From contig NZ_FQTR01000001.1 of assembly GCF_900128535.1 (NCBI RefSeq), forward strand, positions 1 through 62,719: a DNA stretch of 62,719 bases. Direction: 5' to 3'. The stretch is from a bacterium endosymbiont of Bathymodiolus sp. 5 South. Lineage in GTDB: Bacteria; Pseudomonadota; Gammaproteobacteria; PS1; Pseudothioglobaceae. How positions within the stretch are numbered: position 1 is the stretch's first letter; each line of letters begins with the position of its first letter. This document shows, piece by piece, positions 1-9,378 of this stretch. A program made the translations under genes and the position numbers. The notes under the pieces were generated by a model that was not told the DNA's origin, did not search any database, and saw only the letters and a program-made list of their open reading frames with translations.

Positions 1-153
1 ATTTATAAAAATTTAATGGTAACTTAGGGGTTTTGTTGGTTTTCTTGTTGAAAAAAAATAAGTTTTTTTGGGTTTGAGGTTGGTTTTTGAGGGCAATACA
101 GGAAGCTTCTATATTGTGCCATCAAGTTACCTTGTAAACTATAAAATAGATAT

Positions 154-1263
154 ATGGATTTTGCAAAAAAATTATCAAGCCTTAAACAGAGTCATCTGTA
201 TCGCTCAAGAAAAATATCTGAAAATGCACAAAATACGCAACTTATTATCAATGGGCAATCCTTGATAAATTTTTGTTCAAATGATTATCTGTCGCTTGCC
301 AAGCACCCAAAAATCAAACAAGCCTTCAAACAAGGGGTTGATAAATTCGGCGTTGGTGCTGGTGCATCGCATTTGATTAGCGGACACACGCCAGCACATC
401 AGGCGTTAGAGGAGGCATTGGCTGATTATACGGGGCAGGAAAAAGCGTTGTTGTTTTCAACGGGTTATATGGCAAATATCGGGGTGTTTTCTGCGCTCAG
501 AGATGAGCTTGACTGGGTCTTGCAAGACAAGCTGAACCATGCATCACTGATTGATGCGAATCATTTGATTGGTTTGCCACTGCAGCGCTATTTACACAAT
601 GATATGATTGCGCTTGAAAAAAAAATAGCAAAACAATCAGGGCAAGGGTTGATTGCAACGGACACCGTATTTAGCATGGATGGCGATCGGGCTGATATTA
701 AAGGCATTGAAAAAATGGTGAAAAAATCTAGTGCGCTTTTAATGCAAGATGATGCGCATGGATTTGGCGTGTTTGTACCCATCATTCCTCAAAACTCGAT
801 TTACATGGCAACACTAGGTAAAGCTGCCGGCACAATGGGGGCGTTTGTGGCTGGTGATGAGGATTTGATTGATTTTCTAATTCAAAAATCACGCCCTTAT
901 ATTTACACCACAGCAATTGCACCCGCTTTGTGCGTTGCGACAATAAAAAGTTTGGAGTTGATTAAACAAGGTGAACAAAATGCTAAATTATTGTCCAATA
1001 TTTGTTATTTTCAAACGCTTTCTAAAGCCCTAAATTTACCCATGGCAAATTCTAATAGTGCTATTCAGCCCTATATTGTGGGCAGTAGTAAAAAGGCAAT
1101 TCACCTTTCAAAAGAATTACTCAGTGCAGGGTTTTATGTTAGCGCCATCCGCCCACCGACTGTGCCAAAAGACACCGCACGCTTAAGAATAACATTAAGT
1201 GCCGAGCATACACACGACCAAATTAAACATTTACTCACCCAACTTAAATATGCTCTACAGTAA
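154..1263 (+). CDS. bioF: 8-amino-7-oxononanoate synthase BioF
   Basis: This PLP enzyme condenses pimeloyl-ACP (or -CoA) with L-alanine to give 8-amino-7-oxononanoate, the first ring-building step of biotin synthesis in the cytoplasm. The 369 residues match the usual length of the family. Visible family features are the N-terminal NFCSNDYLSLA segment, GAGASHLISG, the DDAHGFGV strand and the PLP-binding lysine in TLGKAAG near residue 223. The ATG at 154 is the only start that keeps the conserved N-terminus. The bioH-like gene begins 14 bases before the stop, so the two are probably translated together. The 153 bases upstream are AT-rich and contain no other supported gene. Confidence 0.95.
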   Translation: MDFAKKLSSLKQSHLYRSRKISENAQNTQLIINGQSLINFCSNDYLSLAKHPKIKQAFKQGVDKFGVGAGASHLISGHTPAHQALEEALADYTGQEKALLFSTGYMANIGVFSALRDELDWVLQDKLNHASLIDANHLIGLPLQRYLHNDMIALEKKIAKQSGQGLIATDTVFSMDGDRADIKGIEKMVKKSSALLMQDDAHGFGVFVPIIPQNSIYMATLGKAAGTMGAFVAGDEDLIDFLIQKSRPYIYTTAIAPALCVATIKSLELIKQGEQNAKLLSNICYFQTLSKALNLPMANSNSAIQPYIVGSSKKAIHLSKELLSAGFYVSAIRPPTVPKDTARLRITLSAEHTHDQIKHLLTQLKYALQ

Positions 1264-1957
1264 TACACAAGGTATTGGGACTGATTTGGTGTTACTTCAT
1301 GGCTGGGGGTTTAATTCAGCGTTGTTTAGCCACTTGGTTGATGCTTATAAAAACCAATACCGCATCACCCTTATTGATTTACCTGGACATGGCAGAAGTG
1401 CCAATGTTGACGGTGGGCTTAATGAGTGGTGTAATGAGATTATTAAAATCTTGCCTAATAATCCAATATTATTAGGTTGGTCATTAGGTGGATTGTTGGC
1501 AATAAATATTGCTAACAAAATCAAAATATCTCAACTTATCTTGCTGGCCTCTACACCTAAATTTATCAAAGATAATGACTGGAATTATGGCATTGATGTC
1601 AATAATTTTGAACAATTCTCGAACACTTTGCAACTTGACTCCACTCAAGGACTAAAGCGTTTTATTAGCTTGCAAACTGATAATAAGGCGCAGCTCAAAT
1701 CACTTAAACACTCTATTGATACATTACCTGCAAGCCCTAATGCACTCGCTCAAGGCTTGGCTATTTTGTTAAAGTCCGACCTACGCAAACCACTCAAACA
1801 ATTAACAATACCCGTGCAAGTCATCTTGGGCGAGCGAGATACCTTAGTGCCTATTGCTATTATTAAATGGTATACAATGCACAATATATCAATCACCCGA
1901 CTTAATACTGGGCATTTGCCTTTTTTACACCCAGACTTTGAATTGAGTATAATTTAA
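1250..1957 (+). CDS. bioH: pimeloyl-ACP methyl ester esterase BioH (alpha/beta hydrolase)
   Basis: This alpha/beta hydrolase probably removes the methyl group from pimeloyl-ACP methyl ester to release the BioF substrate. The protein starts close to a LLHGWG oxyanion-hole motif and carries the nucleophile elbow GWSLGG. It also has a late Asp in GERDTLVP and a His in NTGHLPF, which together complete the catalytic triad. A longer reading frame opens at 1199, but the ATG at 1250 gives a normal 235-residue BioH and only a 14-base overlap with bioF. The position behind bioF favours BioH over other small esterases. Function is inferred from motifs plus context. Confidence 0.88.
   Translation: MLYSNTQGIGTDLVLLHGWGFNSALFSHLVDAYKNQYRITLIDLPGHGRSANVDGGLNEWCNEIIKILPNNPILLGWSLGGLLAINIANKIKISQLILLASTPKFIKDNDWNYGIDVNNFEQFSNTLQLDSTQGLKRFISLQTDNKAQLKSLKHSIDTLPASPNALAQGLAILLKSDLRKPLKQLTIPVQVILGERDTLVPIAIIKWYTMHNISITRLNTGHLPFLHPDFELSII
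1924..1953 (+). promoter_or_regulatory. putative sigma-70 promoter for purEK
   Basis: A TTTACA hexamer (1924-1929) and a perfect TATAAT (1948-1953) are separated by 18 bases inside the end of bioH, about 30 bases before the purE start. This would let purEK be transcribed separately from the biotin genes. It was found by eye only. Confidence 0.5.
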
Positions 1958-1982
1958 ACATACAAAAACTTTGGAGAAATTG

Positions 1983-2471
1983 ATGGGTGCACTTGTTGGT
2001 GTTATTATGGGGTCAAAATCTGATTGGCCAACCATGAAAAATGCAGTGGAAATGCTAGAGCAATTTGGCATCCCATATGAAGTGCAGGTGGTGTCAGCAC
2101 ATCGCACACCTGATTTGATGTTTGAGTATGCAAGCACCGCTAGCGAACGCGGACTAAAGGTTATCATTGCAGGTGCAGGAGGGGCAGCGCACTTACCAGG
2201 TATGGTGGCAAGCAAGACCATCGTACCCGTCTTAGGTGTTCCTGTTCAATCCCGTGCGCTTAGCGGACAAGATTCACTGTTATCTATCGCCCAAATGCCC
2301 GGTGGTATTCCAGTTGGGACACTGGCAATTGGTGAGGCAGGTGCAAAAAATGCTGGTATCTTAGCGGCGCAAATTATTGCCAATGAAGACAATATCGTTA
2401 GAGAAAAAGTTGCTGCTTTTAGAGTCAAGCAAACACAGGATGTTCTTGACAACCCTAACCCTGCTATCTAA
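1983..2471 (+). CDS. purE: N5-carboxyaminoimidazole ribonucleotide mutase PurE
   Basis: This enzyme converts N5-CAIR to CAIR in de novo purine synthesis, acting right after PurK. The 162-residue protein shows the class I PurE signature: GSKSDWPTM at the N-terminus, VSAHRTP in the middle, and the [11 protein letters not shown] loop. A TTG at 1971 is also in frame. The ATG at 1983 is preferred because it follows a GGAGAA ribosome site by about five bases. The stop codon directly abuts the purK start. Confidence 0.96.
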   Translation: MGALVGVIMGSKSDWPTMKNAVEMLEQFGIPYEVQVVSAHRTPDLMFEYASTASERGLKVIIAGAGGAAHLPGMVASKTIVPVLGVPVQSRALSGQDSLLSIAQMPGGIPVGTLAIGEAGAKNAGILAAQIIANEDNIVREKVAAFRVKQTQDVLDNPNPAI

Positions 2472-3545
2472 ATGAAAGTCGGCGTCTTAGGTGCAGGTCA
2501 ATTAGGCAGAATGCTTGCTATTGCTGGTTATCCACTTGGCCATCAGTTTGGTTTTTCAGGGAATTCGCAGAATGAACCTTCCTCATTGTTAGGGCATTTG
2601 TTTATTAATGATAATAAGTCTTTGGTTGATTTTGCTGATGTCATTACCTTTGAAAGTGAAAATACAGATGTAGAAGTCGTCAAAAAAATAGCCAAAACAG
2701 TGGCCGTTTACCCTAGTGCAAAATCACTATTCACCACGCAGCATCGTGGTCGTGAAAAGGCTTTGTTTGATCAACTTAATATCCCTTGTGCACCTTACCA
2801 AATGGTAAATTCTGAAGAAGATTTAAAACAAGCAGTTGAGGCAATTGGCCTGCCAGCCATCTTGAAAACTGCCACTGAAGGCTATGATGGCAAAGGTCAA
2901 TTTTTGCTGCACGATACCAGTCAAATTACCCAAGCTTGGAACAGTATGCAGGCGAAAGAATCGATTCTTGAGGGTTTTGTTAATTTCAAACGAGAGCTTT
3001 CATTGATTGCAGTGCGTGATACTGATAATAATCACAAATATTACCCCTTGGTTGAAAATACACACCATAATGGTATCTTACGATTAACCATTGCACCCGC
3101 TCAATCTATTGACCCAGAAGTGCAGAAAACGGCGCGGCACTATATGCAAACTTTGCTTGATGAGATGGAGCATGTCGGTGCTCTAACGATTGAACTGTTT
3201 GAAACAGAAACGGGGTTGGTGGTCAATGAAATGGCACCTCGTGTGCATAATTCTGGACATTGGAGTATTGAAGGCGCCAATACCTCTCAATTTGAAAACC
3301 ATGTGCGTGCTATTACTGGTATGCCCTTAGGTGATAGTGTACCAACCCATCCATTTTGTGCCATGATTAATGTTATTGGGGAGATTGGTGATATAGAGAC
3401 TGTGCTTAAACTGTCAAATACGCATTTGCATTTATATGATAAAGAAGAGCGCGCCGATAGAAAATTGGGGCATATCAATATTACAGCCAACTCTCAGGCT
3501 GAGTTAGATGCAAGTATTAAACAATTAAAAGGCTTTCTGCCTTAG
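2472..3545 (+). CDS. purK: 5-(carboxyamino)imidazole ribonucleotide synthase PurK
   Basis: This ATP-grasp enzyme makes N5-CAIR from AIR, bicarbonate and ATP, the substrate of PurE. The 357-residue protein starts with the nucleotide-binding GVLGAGQLGRM. It contains the ATP-grasp stretch KTATEGYDGKGQ around residue 140 and the C-terminal EMAPRVHNSGHW motif. It starts immediately after the purE stop, an operon arrangement common in gammaproteobacteria. No clear terminator is visible in the 37 bases before the convergent glutaredoxin-like gene. Confidence 0.96.
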   Translation: MKVGVLGAGQLGRMLAIAGYPLGHQFGFSGNSQNEPSSLLGHLFINDNKSLVDFADVITFESENTDVEVVKKIAKTVAVYPSAKSLFTTQHRGREKALFDQLNIPCAPYQMVNSEEDLKQAVEAIGLPAILKTATEGYDGKGQFLLHDTSQITQAWNSMQAKESILEGFVNFKRELSLIAVRDTDNNHKYYPLVENTHHNGILRLTIAPAQSIDPEVQKTARHYMQTLLDEMEHVGALTIELFETETGLVVNEMAPRVHNSGHWSIEGANTSQFENHVRAITGMPLGDSVPTHPFCAMINVIGEIGDIETVLKLSNTHLHLYDKEERADRKLGHINITANSQAELDASIKQLKGFLP

Positions 3546-3582
3546 TGTTTTTGAGACTCTGTATTATCTTCAATATGCAGTA

Positions 3583-3957
3583 TTACCCAAAATTCTTTTC
3601 TAAATAAGCAATAATCTGAGAAGTTTCAAGCATCCACTCGACTTGATCGCCATTCGTAATTTTTAAACAAGGCACTTGAGTTTTGCCTGTTGCTTTGAGT
3701 AATTCTGCTCTGTAAGCGCCCTGTCTATTTTGTGCATCTCTGGTAACAATTTTAAGATTTAAGCGTCTGATGACCCTTCTGGCCTTGATACAAAATGGAC
3801 AACCAAAAAATTGATACAGTTCAATATTAGCGGTTTGTTGATCCACTTCTTGCTGCTTGGACTCACCACGCTTAACTTTGCGGACTGGAATTAGCCAACT
3901 AATCAAGGCAATAATTGCGCCCAGTCCATTGCGAAAGCCTTTTAGTAATAATTTCAT
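3583..3957 (-). CDS. membrane-anchored glutaredoxin-like protein
   Basis: This 124-residue protein has an N-terminal hydrophobic segment (about residues 9-23), then a charged linker, then a thioredoxin-fold domain from about residue 45. The domain carries a CPFC redox motif in FFGCPFC and a TGKTQVPCL cis-proline region, as in glutaredoxins and GST N-terminal domains. It probably reduces disulfides or glutathionylated targets at the membrane; the substrate is unknown. Its ATG overlaps the folD stop by four bases, making it the last gene of the lpxK-ycaR-kdsB-folD operon. Confidence 0.82.
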   Translation of the reverse strand: MKLLLKGFRNGLGAIIALISWLIPVRKVKRGESKQQEVDQQTANIELYQFFGCPFCIKARRVIRRLNLKIVTRDAQNRQGAYRAELLKATGKTQVPCLKITNGDQVEWMLETSQIIAYLEKNFG

Positions 3958-4790
3958 TTTTCCTCTCTTGCCTTATAGGCGATTAATGTATTTTCTAATA
4001 ATGTGGCAATGGTCATCGGCCCAACACCGCCAGGCACGGGTGTAATCCAACTAGCCACTTTCTCAGCAGACTCAAAATCTACATCACCAACCAAAGAGCC
4101 ATTATCCAGTCTATTGATACCAACATCAATCACAATAGCACCTTGCTTAATCCATTCGCCTTGAATCATTTGCGCAATACCAACGGCTGTCACCACAATA
4201 TCAGCTTGTTTGAGTTTGTTGGGTAAATCTTGAGTTTTGCTATGACAAATCGTCACTGTAGCACGCGCGTTTAAAAGCTCCATTGCCATTGGTCGTCCAA
4301 CAATGTTTGATGCACCCACTACCACGCAATTTTTACCTACCAGATCAACACCTGTGGCTGCTAATAGTGTCATTACCCCCTTAGGCGTACAAGGGCGTAA
4401 AAAGGGTTTATTTTGCATCAATTTCCCGATATTTTCGCTATGGAAACCATCGACATCTTTTGTAGGGTCAATGGTCTCAATCACTTGATTGGCATCCAAA
4501 TGTTTTGGTAGGGGTAATTGTACTAAAATACCATCAACTCTGTCATCATTATTTAAACGCTCAATTTCTGCTAACAATTCAGCCTGAGTAATATCGTTAG
4601 ATTTGTTGATTTTTTCAGTATAAAAACCCACTTCCTCGCAAGCATTGCCCTTGTTACGCACATATACACTAGAGGCCGGGTCATCGCCCACCAAAATCAC
4701 TGCCAAACCTGGCTTGCGGCCAAACAACGCTACCTGAGTCGCCATATCTGTTCTTAAGTCTTGTGCGATTTTCCTACCATCAATGATCAC
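3954..4790 (-). CDS. folD: bifunctional methylenetetrahydrofolate dehydrogenase/cyclohydrolase FolD
   Basis: FolD interconverts methylene-, methenyl- and 10-formyl-tetrahydrofolate using NADP. The sequence shows the [14 protein letters not shown] substrate motif with its catalytic Lys, [10 protein letters not shown], and the C-terminal [11 protein letters not shown] signature. A longer frame reaches 4856, but a GTG at 4790 behind a GGAGG ribosome site gives the expected N-terminus (IIDGRKIAQ) and 278 residues. That GTG overlaps the kdsB TGA by four bases, so translation is probably coupled. Confidence 0.95.
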   Translation of the reverse strand: MIIDGRKIAQDLRTDMATQVALFGRKPGLAVILVGDDPASSVYVRNKGNACEEVGFYTEKINKSNDITQAELLAEIERLNNDDRVDGILVQLPLPKHLDANQVIETIDPTKDVDGFHSENIGKLMQNKPFLRPCTPKGVMTLLAATGVDLVGKNCVVVGASNIVGRPMAMELLNARATVTICHSKTQDLPNKLKQADIVVTAVGIAQMIQGEWIKQGAIVIDVGINRLDNGSLVGDVDFESAEKVASWITPVPGGVGPMTIATLLENTLIAYKAREEK

Positions 4791-5521
4791 TGTAATACCT
4801 CCCTTACTTTTTCTAAATCCTGAGCAGTGTCCACACCAAAACCTGCTGGAGCGCAAGCAAGTGCAACATGTATACCAAGCCCTTCATTCAGCACGCTAAG
4901 TTGTTCTAATTTCTCCACTTGTTCATAGTCTGAGCTGTTCATGGTCAAATACTGCTTGATAAAACCTGAGCGATACGCATAAATACCGATATGTTTAAAA
5001 CACAGTGCTACATCAAAATCCGCCTCATTTCGAAAAGCAGGAATTGGCGCGCGTGAAAAATATAGTGCCTTGCCAAATTTATCAAATACCACTTTTACAC
5101 AATTTGGGTCTAAATATTGCGCCTTGTCTAACACATTCTCACATAGTGTTGCCATTTGCATCTTCGAATTGGCTAAATTGTTTGCCACTTGTTTGATCAC
5201 TTGCTCGCCCAACATCGGTTCATCACCCTGCACATTAACAATGATTTGTTCATCGTCAATACCAAGTATTTCCAATACTTGCGCAATACGGGCAGTGCCT
5301 GATGTGTGTGCCTCATTGGTCATGCAAGTGGTTGCGCCAAAACCGTTGGCAACTTTCTCAATGCGTTTGTCATCTGTGGCAATAATCACAGTAGCTGCGC
5401 CGCTTTTTTTGGCATTTTCATAAGTATGTTGAATGAGTGGTTTGCCGTGAATATCTCTTAGTAATTTAGCACTCAAACGAGTTGATGCGTAGCGTGCAGG
5501 AATGATAACGGAAAAATCCAT
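4787..5521 (-). CDS. kdsB: 3-deoxy-manno-octulosonate cytidylyltransferase KdsB
   Basis: KdsB activates KDO as CMP-KDO for transfer to lipid A in the lipopolysaccharide inner core. The 244-residue protein begins with the nucleotide-binding [15 protein letters not shown]. It has NVQGDEPM with the metal-binding Asp in the middle, and YFSRAPIP further on. The ATG follows the ycaR stop with a one-base overlap (TAATG). Its place beside lpxK and ycaR is the classical lpxK-ycaR-kdsB arrangement. Confidence 0.96.
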   Translation of the reverse strand: MDFSVIIPARYASTRLSAKLLRDIHGKPLIQHTYENAKKSGAATVIIATDDKRIEKVANGFGATTCMTNEAHTSGTARIAQVLEILGIDDEQIIVNVQGDEPMLGEQVIKQVANNLANSKMQMATLCENVLDKAQYLDPNCVKVVFDKFGKALYFSRAPIPAFRNEADFDVALCFKHIGIYAYRSGFIKQYLTMNSSDYEQVEKLEQLSVLNEGLGIHVALACAPAGFGVDTAQDLEKVREVLQ

Positions 5522-5682
5522 TAGTTTATTTTTCTTGCTTCTTCGGCCAATAACACGGGGATACCGTCAATAATTGGGTAAGCCAATTCGCTCTGCTCAC
5601 AAATCAATTCGTCCTCCACTTGTTTAAGTGGTGCTTTGCTTTGTGGACAAACTAACAATTTTAATAGGGATTCATCAATCAT
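5521..5682 (-). CDS. ycaR: YcaR/Trm112-like small zinc-ribbon-type protein
   Basis: This is a 53-residue protein of the Trm112/UPF0434 family, read as [19 protein letters not shown] at the start. The family usually has paired cysteines. Here only Cys12 and one later Cys are seen, so full zinc binding is doubtful. The C-terminal [10 protein letters not shown] motif is typical. Its start overlaps the lpxK stop by four bases (ATGA), and its stop overlaps the kdsB start by one base. Small size hides it, but position and motifs make it a confident gene. Its exact role is unknown. Confidence 0.88.
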   Translation of the reverse strand: MIDESLLKLLVCPQSKAPLKQVEDELICEQSELAYPIIDGIPVLLAEEARKIN

Positions 5683-6626
5683 AATTTAGCATCCAGTTTT
5701 GTCAAAAAATCATCGCTTAAATCGGCCTCAGAATATAAATACCACATCTGTTGCGTTGCGAATTGCCTACATTTTACACAATCCTTAGCACTCATAATAA
5801 TTGGATAATCCTGAACAAAACTCAACTCTTTTTCAGTAAAGGCGTAATGGTCAGAAAATGCGTGTGGCTCAACCAACACACCAAGCTCAGATAGCGTATC
5901 AAAAAAGCGCTGCGGGTGCCCAATACCTGCGACAGCGTGACAGACTGTCTTTTCAAAAAAATCAAGTGGTTGAACTACACCTGTCGATAAATTAATAAAT
6001 GATTTTGGGGTTAATTTTGATGGGTATTCGCCTGCCTGCTGTGCGCCATTATTAATGACAAAATCGACACTTTTTAATCTTGCAACTGACTCTCTAAGCG
6101 CTCCAGCAGGTAGAAAGAAACCATTGCCAAAACGACGCTTACCATCTACTACCACAATCTCAACTGCACGCCCCATGGCGTAATGTTGCAAACCATCATC
6201 ACTAATAATAATATCTGGCTGATATTGCGTGATTAAATCTCTCACTGCTTGTGCGCGATTTTTATTCACCATGACCAACACATCGGATTGGGTGGCAATC
6301 AGTAAAGGCTCATCACCAGATAAGCTGGCTAAGGTGTTTTGATCAACCAACAAACTGCCTTGAGTGTGTGTACCGCCATAACCGCGTGACACCACCCCGA
6401 CCTTCTTACCTTGTTGCTTAAAATGCTTAACTAAAGCCATAACAATGGGTGTCTTTCCACTACCACCAACGGTAATATTACCCACCACCACCACAGCTAC
6501 ATCAAAATGATAGGTGGACAGCAGACCGATACGGTATAAAAATTTTCTAACAAGCGATAACAAATAAAAGACTACTGAGACTGGCAATAACAAATAATTA
6601 CCCAATTGACGCGTGTTTAAATCCAT
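5679..6626 (-). CDS. lpxK: tetraacyldisaccharide 4'-kinase LpxK
   Basis: LpxK phosphorylates the 4' position of the lipid A precursor at the inner face of the cytoplasmic membrane. An N-terminal amphipathic or hydrophobic anchor ([15 protein letters not shown]) is followed by the P-loop [12 protein letters not shown] and then GDEPLLIA. The ISDDGLQHY motif contains the catalytic DD. A TTG at 6677 could extend the frame. The ATG at 6626 fits the family length better (315 residues) and lies eight bases after the small ORF at 6634-6729. Confidence 0.94.
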   Translation of the reverse strand: MDLNTRQLGNYLLLPVSVVFYLLSLVRKFLYRIGLLSTYHFDVAVVVVGNITVGGSGKTPIVMALVKHFKQQGKKVGVVSRGYGGTHTQGSLLVDQNTLASLSGDEPLLIATQSDVLVMVNKNRAQAVRDLITQYQPDIIISDDGLQHYAMGRAVEIVVVDGKRRFGNGFFLPAGALRESVARLKSVDFVINNGAQQAGEYPSKLTPKSFINLSTGVVQPLDFFEKTVCHAVAGIGHPQRFFDTLSELGVLVEPHAFSDHYAFTEKELSFVQDYPIIMSAKDCVKCRQFATQQMWYLYSEADLSDDFLTKLDAKL

Positions 6627-6633
6627 AAATTTT

Positions 6634-6729
6634 TTAATAATCGCAGTCAGATTGATGTTTTTCTTGGTAAATTTCAATCATTAGGTTGCCTAACTGGTCA
6701 ATTTTGTTTTTGAGGGTTGTGTTTGACAT
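6634..6729 (-). CDS. small hypothetical protein (31 aa) upstream of lpxK
   Basis: This 31-codon frame begins with ATG at 6729, five bases after a strong GGAGAA ribosome site. It starts [20 protein letters not shown] and ends seven bases before the lpxK ATG. The predicted peptide is hydrophilic and helical with a heptad-like pattern, and its C-terminus is acidic. It could be a real small protein or a leader peptide coupling translation into lpxK, which has no good ribosome site of its own. No family is recognised. Confidence 0.4.
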   Translation of the reverse strand: MSNTTLKNKIDQLGNLMIEIYQEKHQSDCDY

Positions 6730-6846
6730 GTTTTTCTCCTTTTTTAGAGCTCAGTACTCTTATACATAATTAAAAAGACAACAGATTTTATTGAATTGGG
6801 ACATTTTTTAAAAAAATTTCCAAGTTGATAAAAGCTGACATTTTAA

Positions 6847-6874
6847 TGATTGTTCATAATTACACAAAGGTCTT
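6847..6874. mobile_element. relic of one MITE end
   Basis: TGATTGTTC followed by CAAAGGTCT closely resembles the right inverted end of the complete elements at 50372-50534 and 52250-52412. Only one end is recognisable here, upstream of the lolC/E gene, so this looks like a decayed copy. Confidence 0.45.
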
Positions 6875-6912
6875 TACTTTTGAAGTGCTAATTATGACAA
6901 AATATTAACCTT

Positions 6913-8148
6913 ATGAGTATCGAATTTAAAATTTCTAACCAATATTTACGCTCCAATCGAAAGAAAGGCTTTGTTTCTTTCATTTCTGGTGTCTCTATCG
7001 TTGGATTGGTACTGGGTGTTATAACATTAATTACCGTGCTATCAGTCATGAATGGCTTTCATAAAGAACTACGCAATAGAGTGTTAGGCGCTATTTCACA
7101 CGCTTACATTACAGGATATGGCGATACAATTGAGAATTGGCAAACATTGCAAGCAAAAATTAATCAACACCCAAATGTCATTAGCACCTCACCTTATATA
7201 CAAAAATACGCACTTATCAATGCCTCGTTTGGCTCACAAGGTATCCGTATTAGAGGCATTCAGCCTAAGTTAGAGAAAAAGACTTCTGTTTTACTGGATA
7301 AAATCAAATCTGGCAATGCAGAACTAGGCAAGTCTAACATCTTAATTGGCACAGGTTTGGCAACAAAATTAGGGGTGAGGGTTGGCAATAAAGTAACTTT
7401 ACTCGTGCCACAACTGTCCGCTAATATTATGGGTATACAACCCAGATTTAAGCGTTTTACCGTGAGTGGTATTTTTGATGCAGGTATTGGTGAATATGAC
7501 AATAATTTAGCCTTTATTGACCTACATCAAGCGCAATTGTTATACGCAATGAAGGGCAAAGTGTCAGGTATCCGACTCAAAGTTGATGATTTATTTAATG
7601 CCAAAAAAATTACCAATGAAGTCGTCAATAGTCTAAATTCTAGTCAATATTACGGTGTTGATTGGACACAGCAGAAAGCCAATTTCATCAAGGCGCTTAA
7701 TCTCGAAAAACAAATGATTGCTATTATATTGTCATTAATTATTGCCGTTGCTGCATTTAATATTGTCTCAATGATGGTCATGGTGGTTACTGATAAAAAA
7801 GCCGATATTGCCATTCTCAGAACCATTGGCATGACCCCAAAACGCATTGTCAAATTATTCTTTTACCAAGGTATTACCATCGGTATTATCGGCATTGTTA
7901 TAGGCACAATATTAGGGGTTCTGCTGGCACTGAACATTGAAGCTGTGATTGGTGTGATTGAGTCAATATTAGGCTTTCAATTCTTCCCCAAAGATGTCTT
8001 TTATATCAGCCGTTTCCCTTCTGAAATTCACTTAGATGATGTGATTATGGTTACCGTGGGTGCTTTTGTCTTGGTAGTGCTTGCCTCTATTTACCCTGCA
8101 AAACGCGCAGGAAAACTGCAAATCTCAGAGGTGCTTAATCATGAATAA
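6913..8148 (+). CDS. lolC: lipoprotein-releasing system transmembrane protein (LolC/LolE family)
   Basis: This is the membrane subunit of the Lol ABC transporter, which extracts outer-membrane lipoproteins from the inner membrane and hands them to LolA. The 411-residue protein has one N-terminal membrane helix (about residues 25-47). A large periplasmic MacB-like domain follows, then three C-terminal helices from about residue 270 with the ILRTIGMTP coupling motif. Only one LolC/E-type gene precedes lolD. The transporter may therefore be a homodimer (LolF-like), unless a second gene lies elsewhere. It overlaps lolD by eight bases. Confidence 0.9.
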   Translation: MSIEFKISNQYLRSNRKKGFVSFISGVSIVGLVLGVITLITVLSVMNGFHKELRNRVLGAISHAYITGYGDTIENWQTLQAKINQHPNVISTSPYIQKYALINASFGSQGIRIRGIQPKLEKKTSVLLDKIKSGNAELGKSNILIGTGLATKLGVRVGNKVTLLVPQLSANIMGIQPRFKRFTVSGIFDAGIGEYDNNLAFIDLHQAQLLYAMKGKVSGIRLKVDDLFNAKKITNEVVNSLNSSQYYGVDWTQQKANFIKALNLEKQMIAIILSLIIAVAAFNIVSMMVMVVTDKKADIAILRTIGMTPKRIVKLFFYQGITIGIIGIVIGTILGVLLALNIEAVIGVIESILGFQFFPKDVFYISRFPSEIHLDDVIMVTVGAFVLVVLASIYPAKRAGKLQISEVLNHE

Positions 8149-8812
8149 GATTATCGAATGTCAAAATTTGAGCTATACCTATCATAACGCTGAGATTGAA
8201 ACACCTGTATTAAATGCGCTAAATTTAGACATTAATCCTGCAGAGTCATTGGCTATTATCGGACAATCTGGCTGTGGTAAATCCACTTTACTAAATTTGT
8301 TAGGCGGCATAGACCAGCCCACTACTGGAAAAGTTATTATCAACAACGCTGATTTATCACAACTCAACGAAGAAGCAATTACCAACCTTCGTGCACAACA
8401 CTTGGGGTTTGTTTATCAGTTTCATCACTTATTAAAAGACTTTAGTGCCTTGGATAATGTCGCAATGCCACTGCTCATTCGTGGTGATGACACACACTCA
8501 GCACTTGAAAAATCTAGCAAACTACTCGCAGATATCGGCCTGCAAAACCGACTCAATCATCGACCTGCAGAACTCTCTGGTGGTCAGCGTCAACGCGTTG
8601 CAATTGCACGCGCCCTGATTAACAACCCAAGTTGCCTGTTGGCTGATGAGCCCACAGGCAACTTAGATACAAAAAGCGCACAGGAAGTTTTAGGCTTGAT
8701 GATGGAGCTCAAGCAACAGAAAAAATCAGCCTTAATTCTGGTTACACATGATATGAATATTGCAAAAAAAATGGATCGATTTTTAACCTTAGAAAATGGC
8801 AAGCTGGTATGA
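8141..8812 (+). CDS. lolD: lipoprotein-releasing system ATP-binding protein LolD
   Basis: This is the ABC ATPase of the Lol system. It shows Walker A GQSGCGKST, the Q-loop FVYQFHHLL (typical of the LolD/MacB/FtsE type), signature LSGGQRQR, Walker B CLLADEP and the H-loop VTHD. A longer frame opens at 8081, but the ATG at 8141 gives a standard 223-residue LolD and starts just inside the end of lolC. The downstream gene of unknown function overlaps its stop by four bases. Confidence 0.95.
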   Translation: MNKIIECQNLSYTYHNAEIETPVLNALNLDINPAESLAIIGQSGCGKSTLLNLLGGIDQPTTGKVIINNADLSQLNEEAITNLRAQHLGFVYQFHHLLKDFSALDNVAMPLLIRGDDTHSALEKSSKLLADIGLQNRLNHRPAELSGGQRQRVAIARALINNPSCLLADEPTGNLDTKSAQEVLGLMMELKQQKKSALILVTHDMNIAKKMDRFLTLENGKLV

Positions 8813-9378
8813 ACATACATCAAATGCAAATATCTTATTCAGCCCAAGAAGATAGAATTATTTTAAACATTAACAGCAAAGAAAACGAAGAAATGCGCCT
8901 GCTTTTAACCCGTCGAATTGTAACCTCATTTTGGGATATTCTTAACCGCACCATTACCCATACTTTAACCAACGAACCTAAACTCAATGATATGCAAGAA
9001 ATACCTGTTGCCCCTATACCGCAAAATGCAGGGAAAGAAGCAACACTTAAGCAGATGGAACAACAGATACACCATCAAAATATCATTAATGAAAGTGATT
9101 ATAAAACCCCTTTTAATACAGGCGACACATTTCCAATGGGTGAGGCACCTATCTTGGTAGAGAAAATCACTATTAACACTTATGAGAACGGCAACATTGT
9201 GTTCATTTTTGAAAGTACCCATGAAAAAGATATGCGTCTTAACCTCAACTTACAAATACTACATAACTTATCTGATTTATTGGCTAGAGTGATGCCAATT
9301 ACTGAGTGGAATATTGAACTGACAGAAGGAATCAACGCCCTCATCTGCGAAAATCAAAACAAACTGGCACTGCACTAA
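8809..9378 (+). CDS. conserved protein of unknown function linked to lolCD
   Basis: This is a 189-residue soluble protein with no signal peptide or membrane segment. The N-terminal part pairs a beta-like strand (QISYSAQEDRIILNIN) with EMRLLLTRRIVTSFW. From memory, a similar N-terminal pattern occurs in an uncharacterised proteobacterial family, but this was not checked. A polar linker (about residues 60-110) leads to a second strand-rich part with EKDMRLNLNLQILH, which echoes the N-terminal half. The start overlaps the lolD stop (ATGA), and the stop overlaps the next ATG (TAATG). It therefore sits in the lol transcript. Function is unknown. Confidence 0.72.
   Translation: MNIHQMQISYSAQEDRIILNINSKENEEMRLLLTRRIVTSFWDILNRTITHTLTNEPKLNDMQEIPVAPIPQNAGKEATLKQMEQQIHHQNIINESDYKTPFNTGDTFPMGEAPILVEKITINTYENGNIVFIFESTHEKDMRLNLNLQILHNLSDLLARVMPITEWNIELTEGINALICENQNKLALH

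Noticed and set aside
132-139. TTGTAAAC upstream of bioF, like half of a BirA biotin operator
   Set aside because: The second half-site (GTTTACAA-like) at proper spacing is not present, so a biotin operator cannot be supported.
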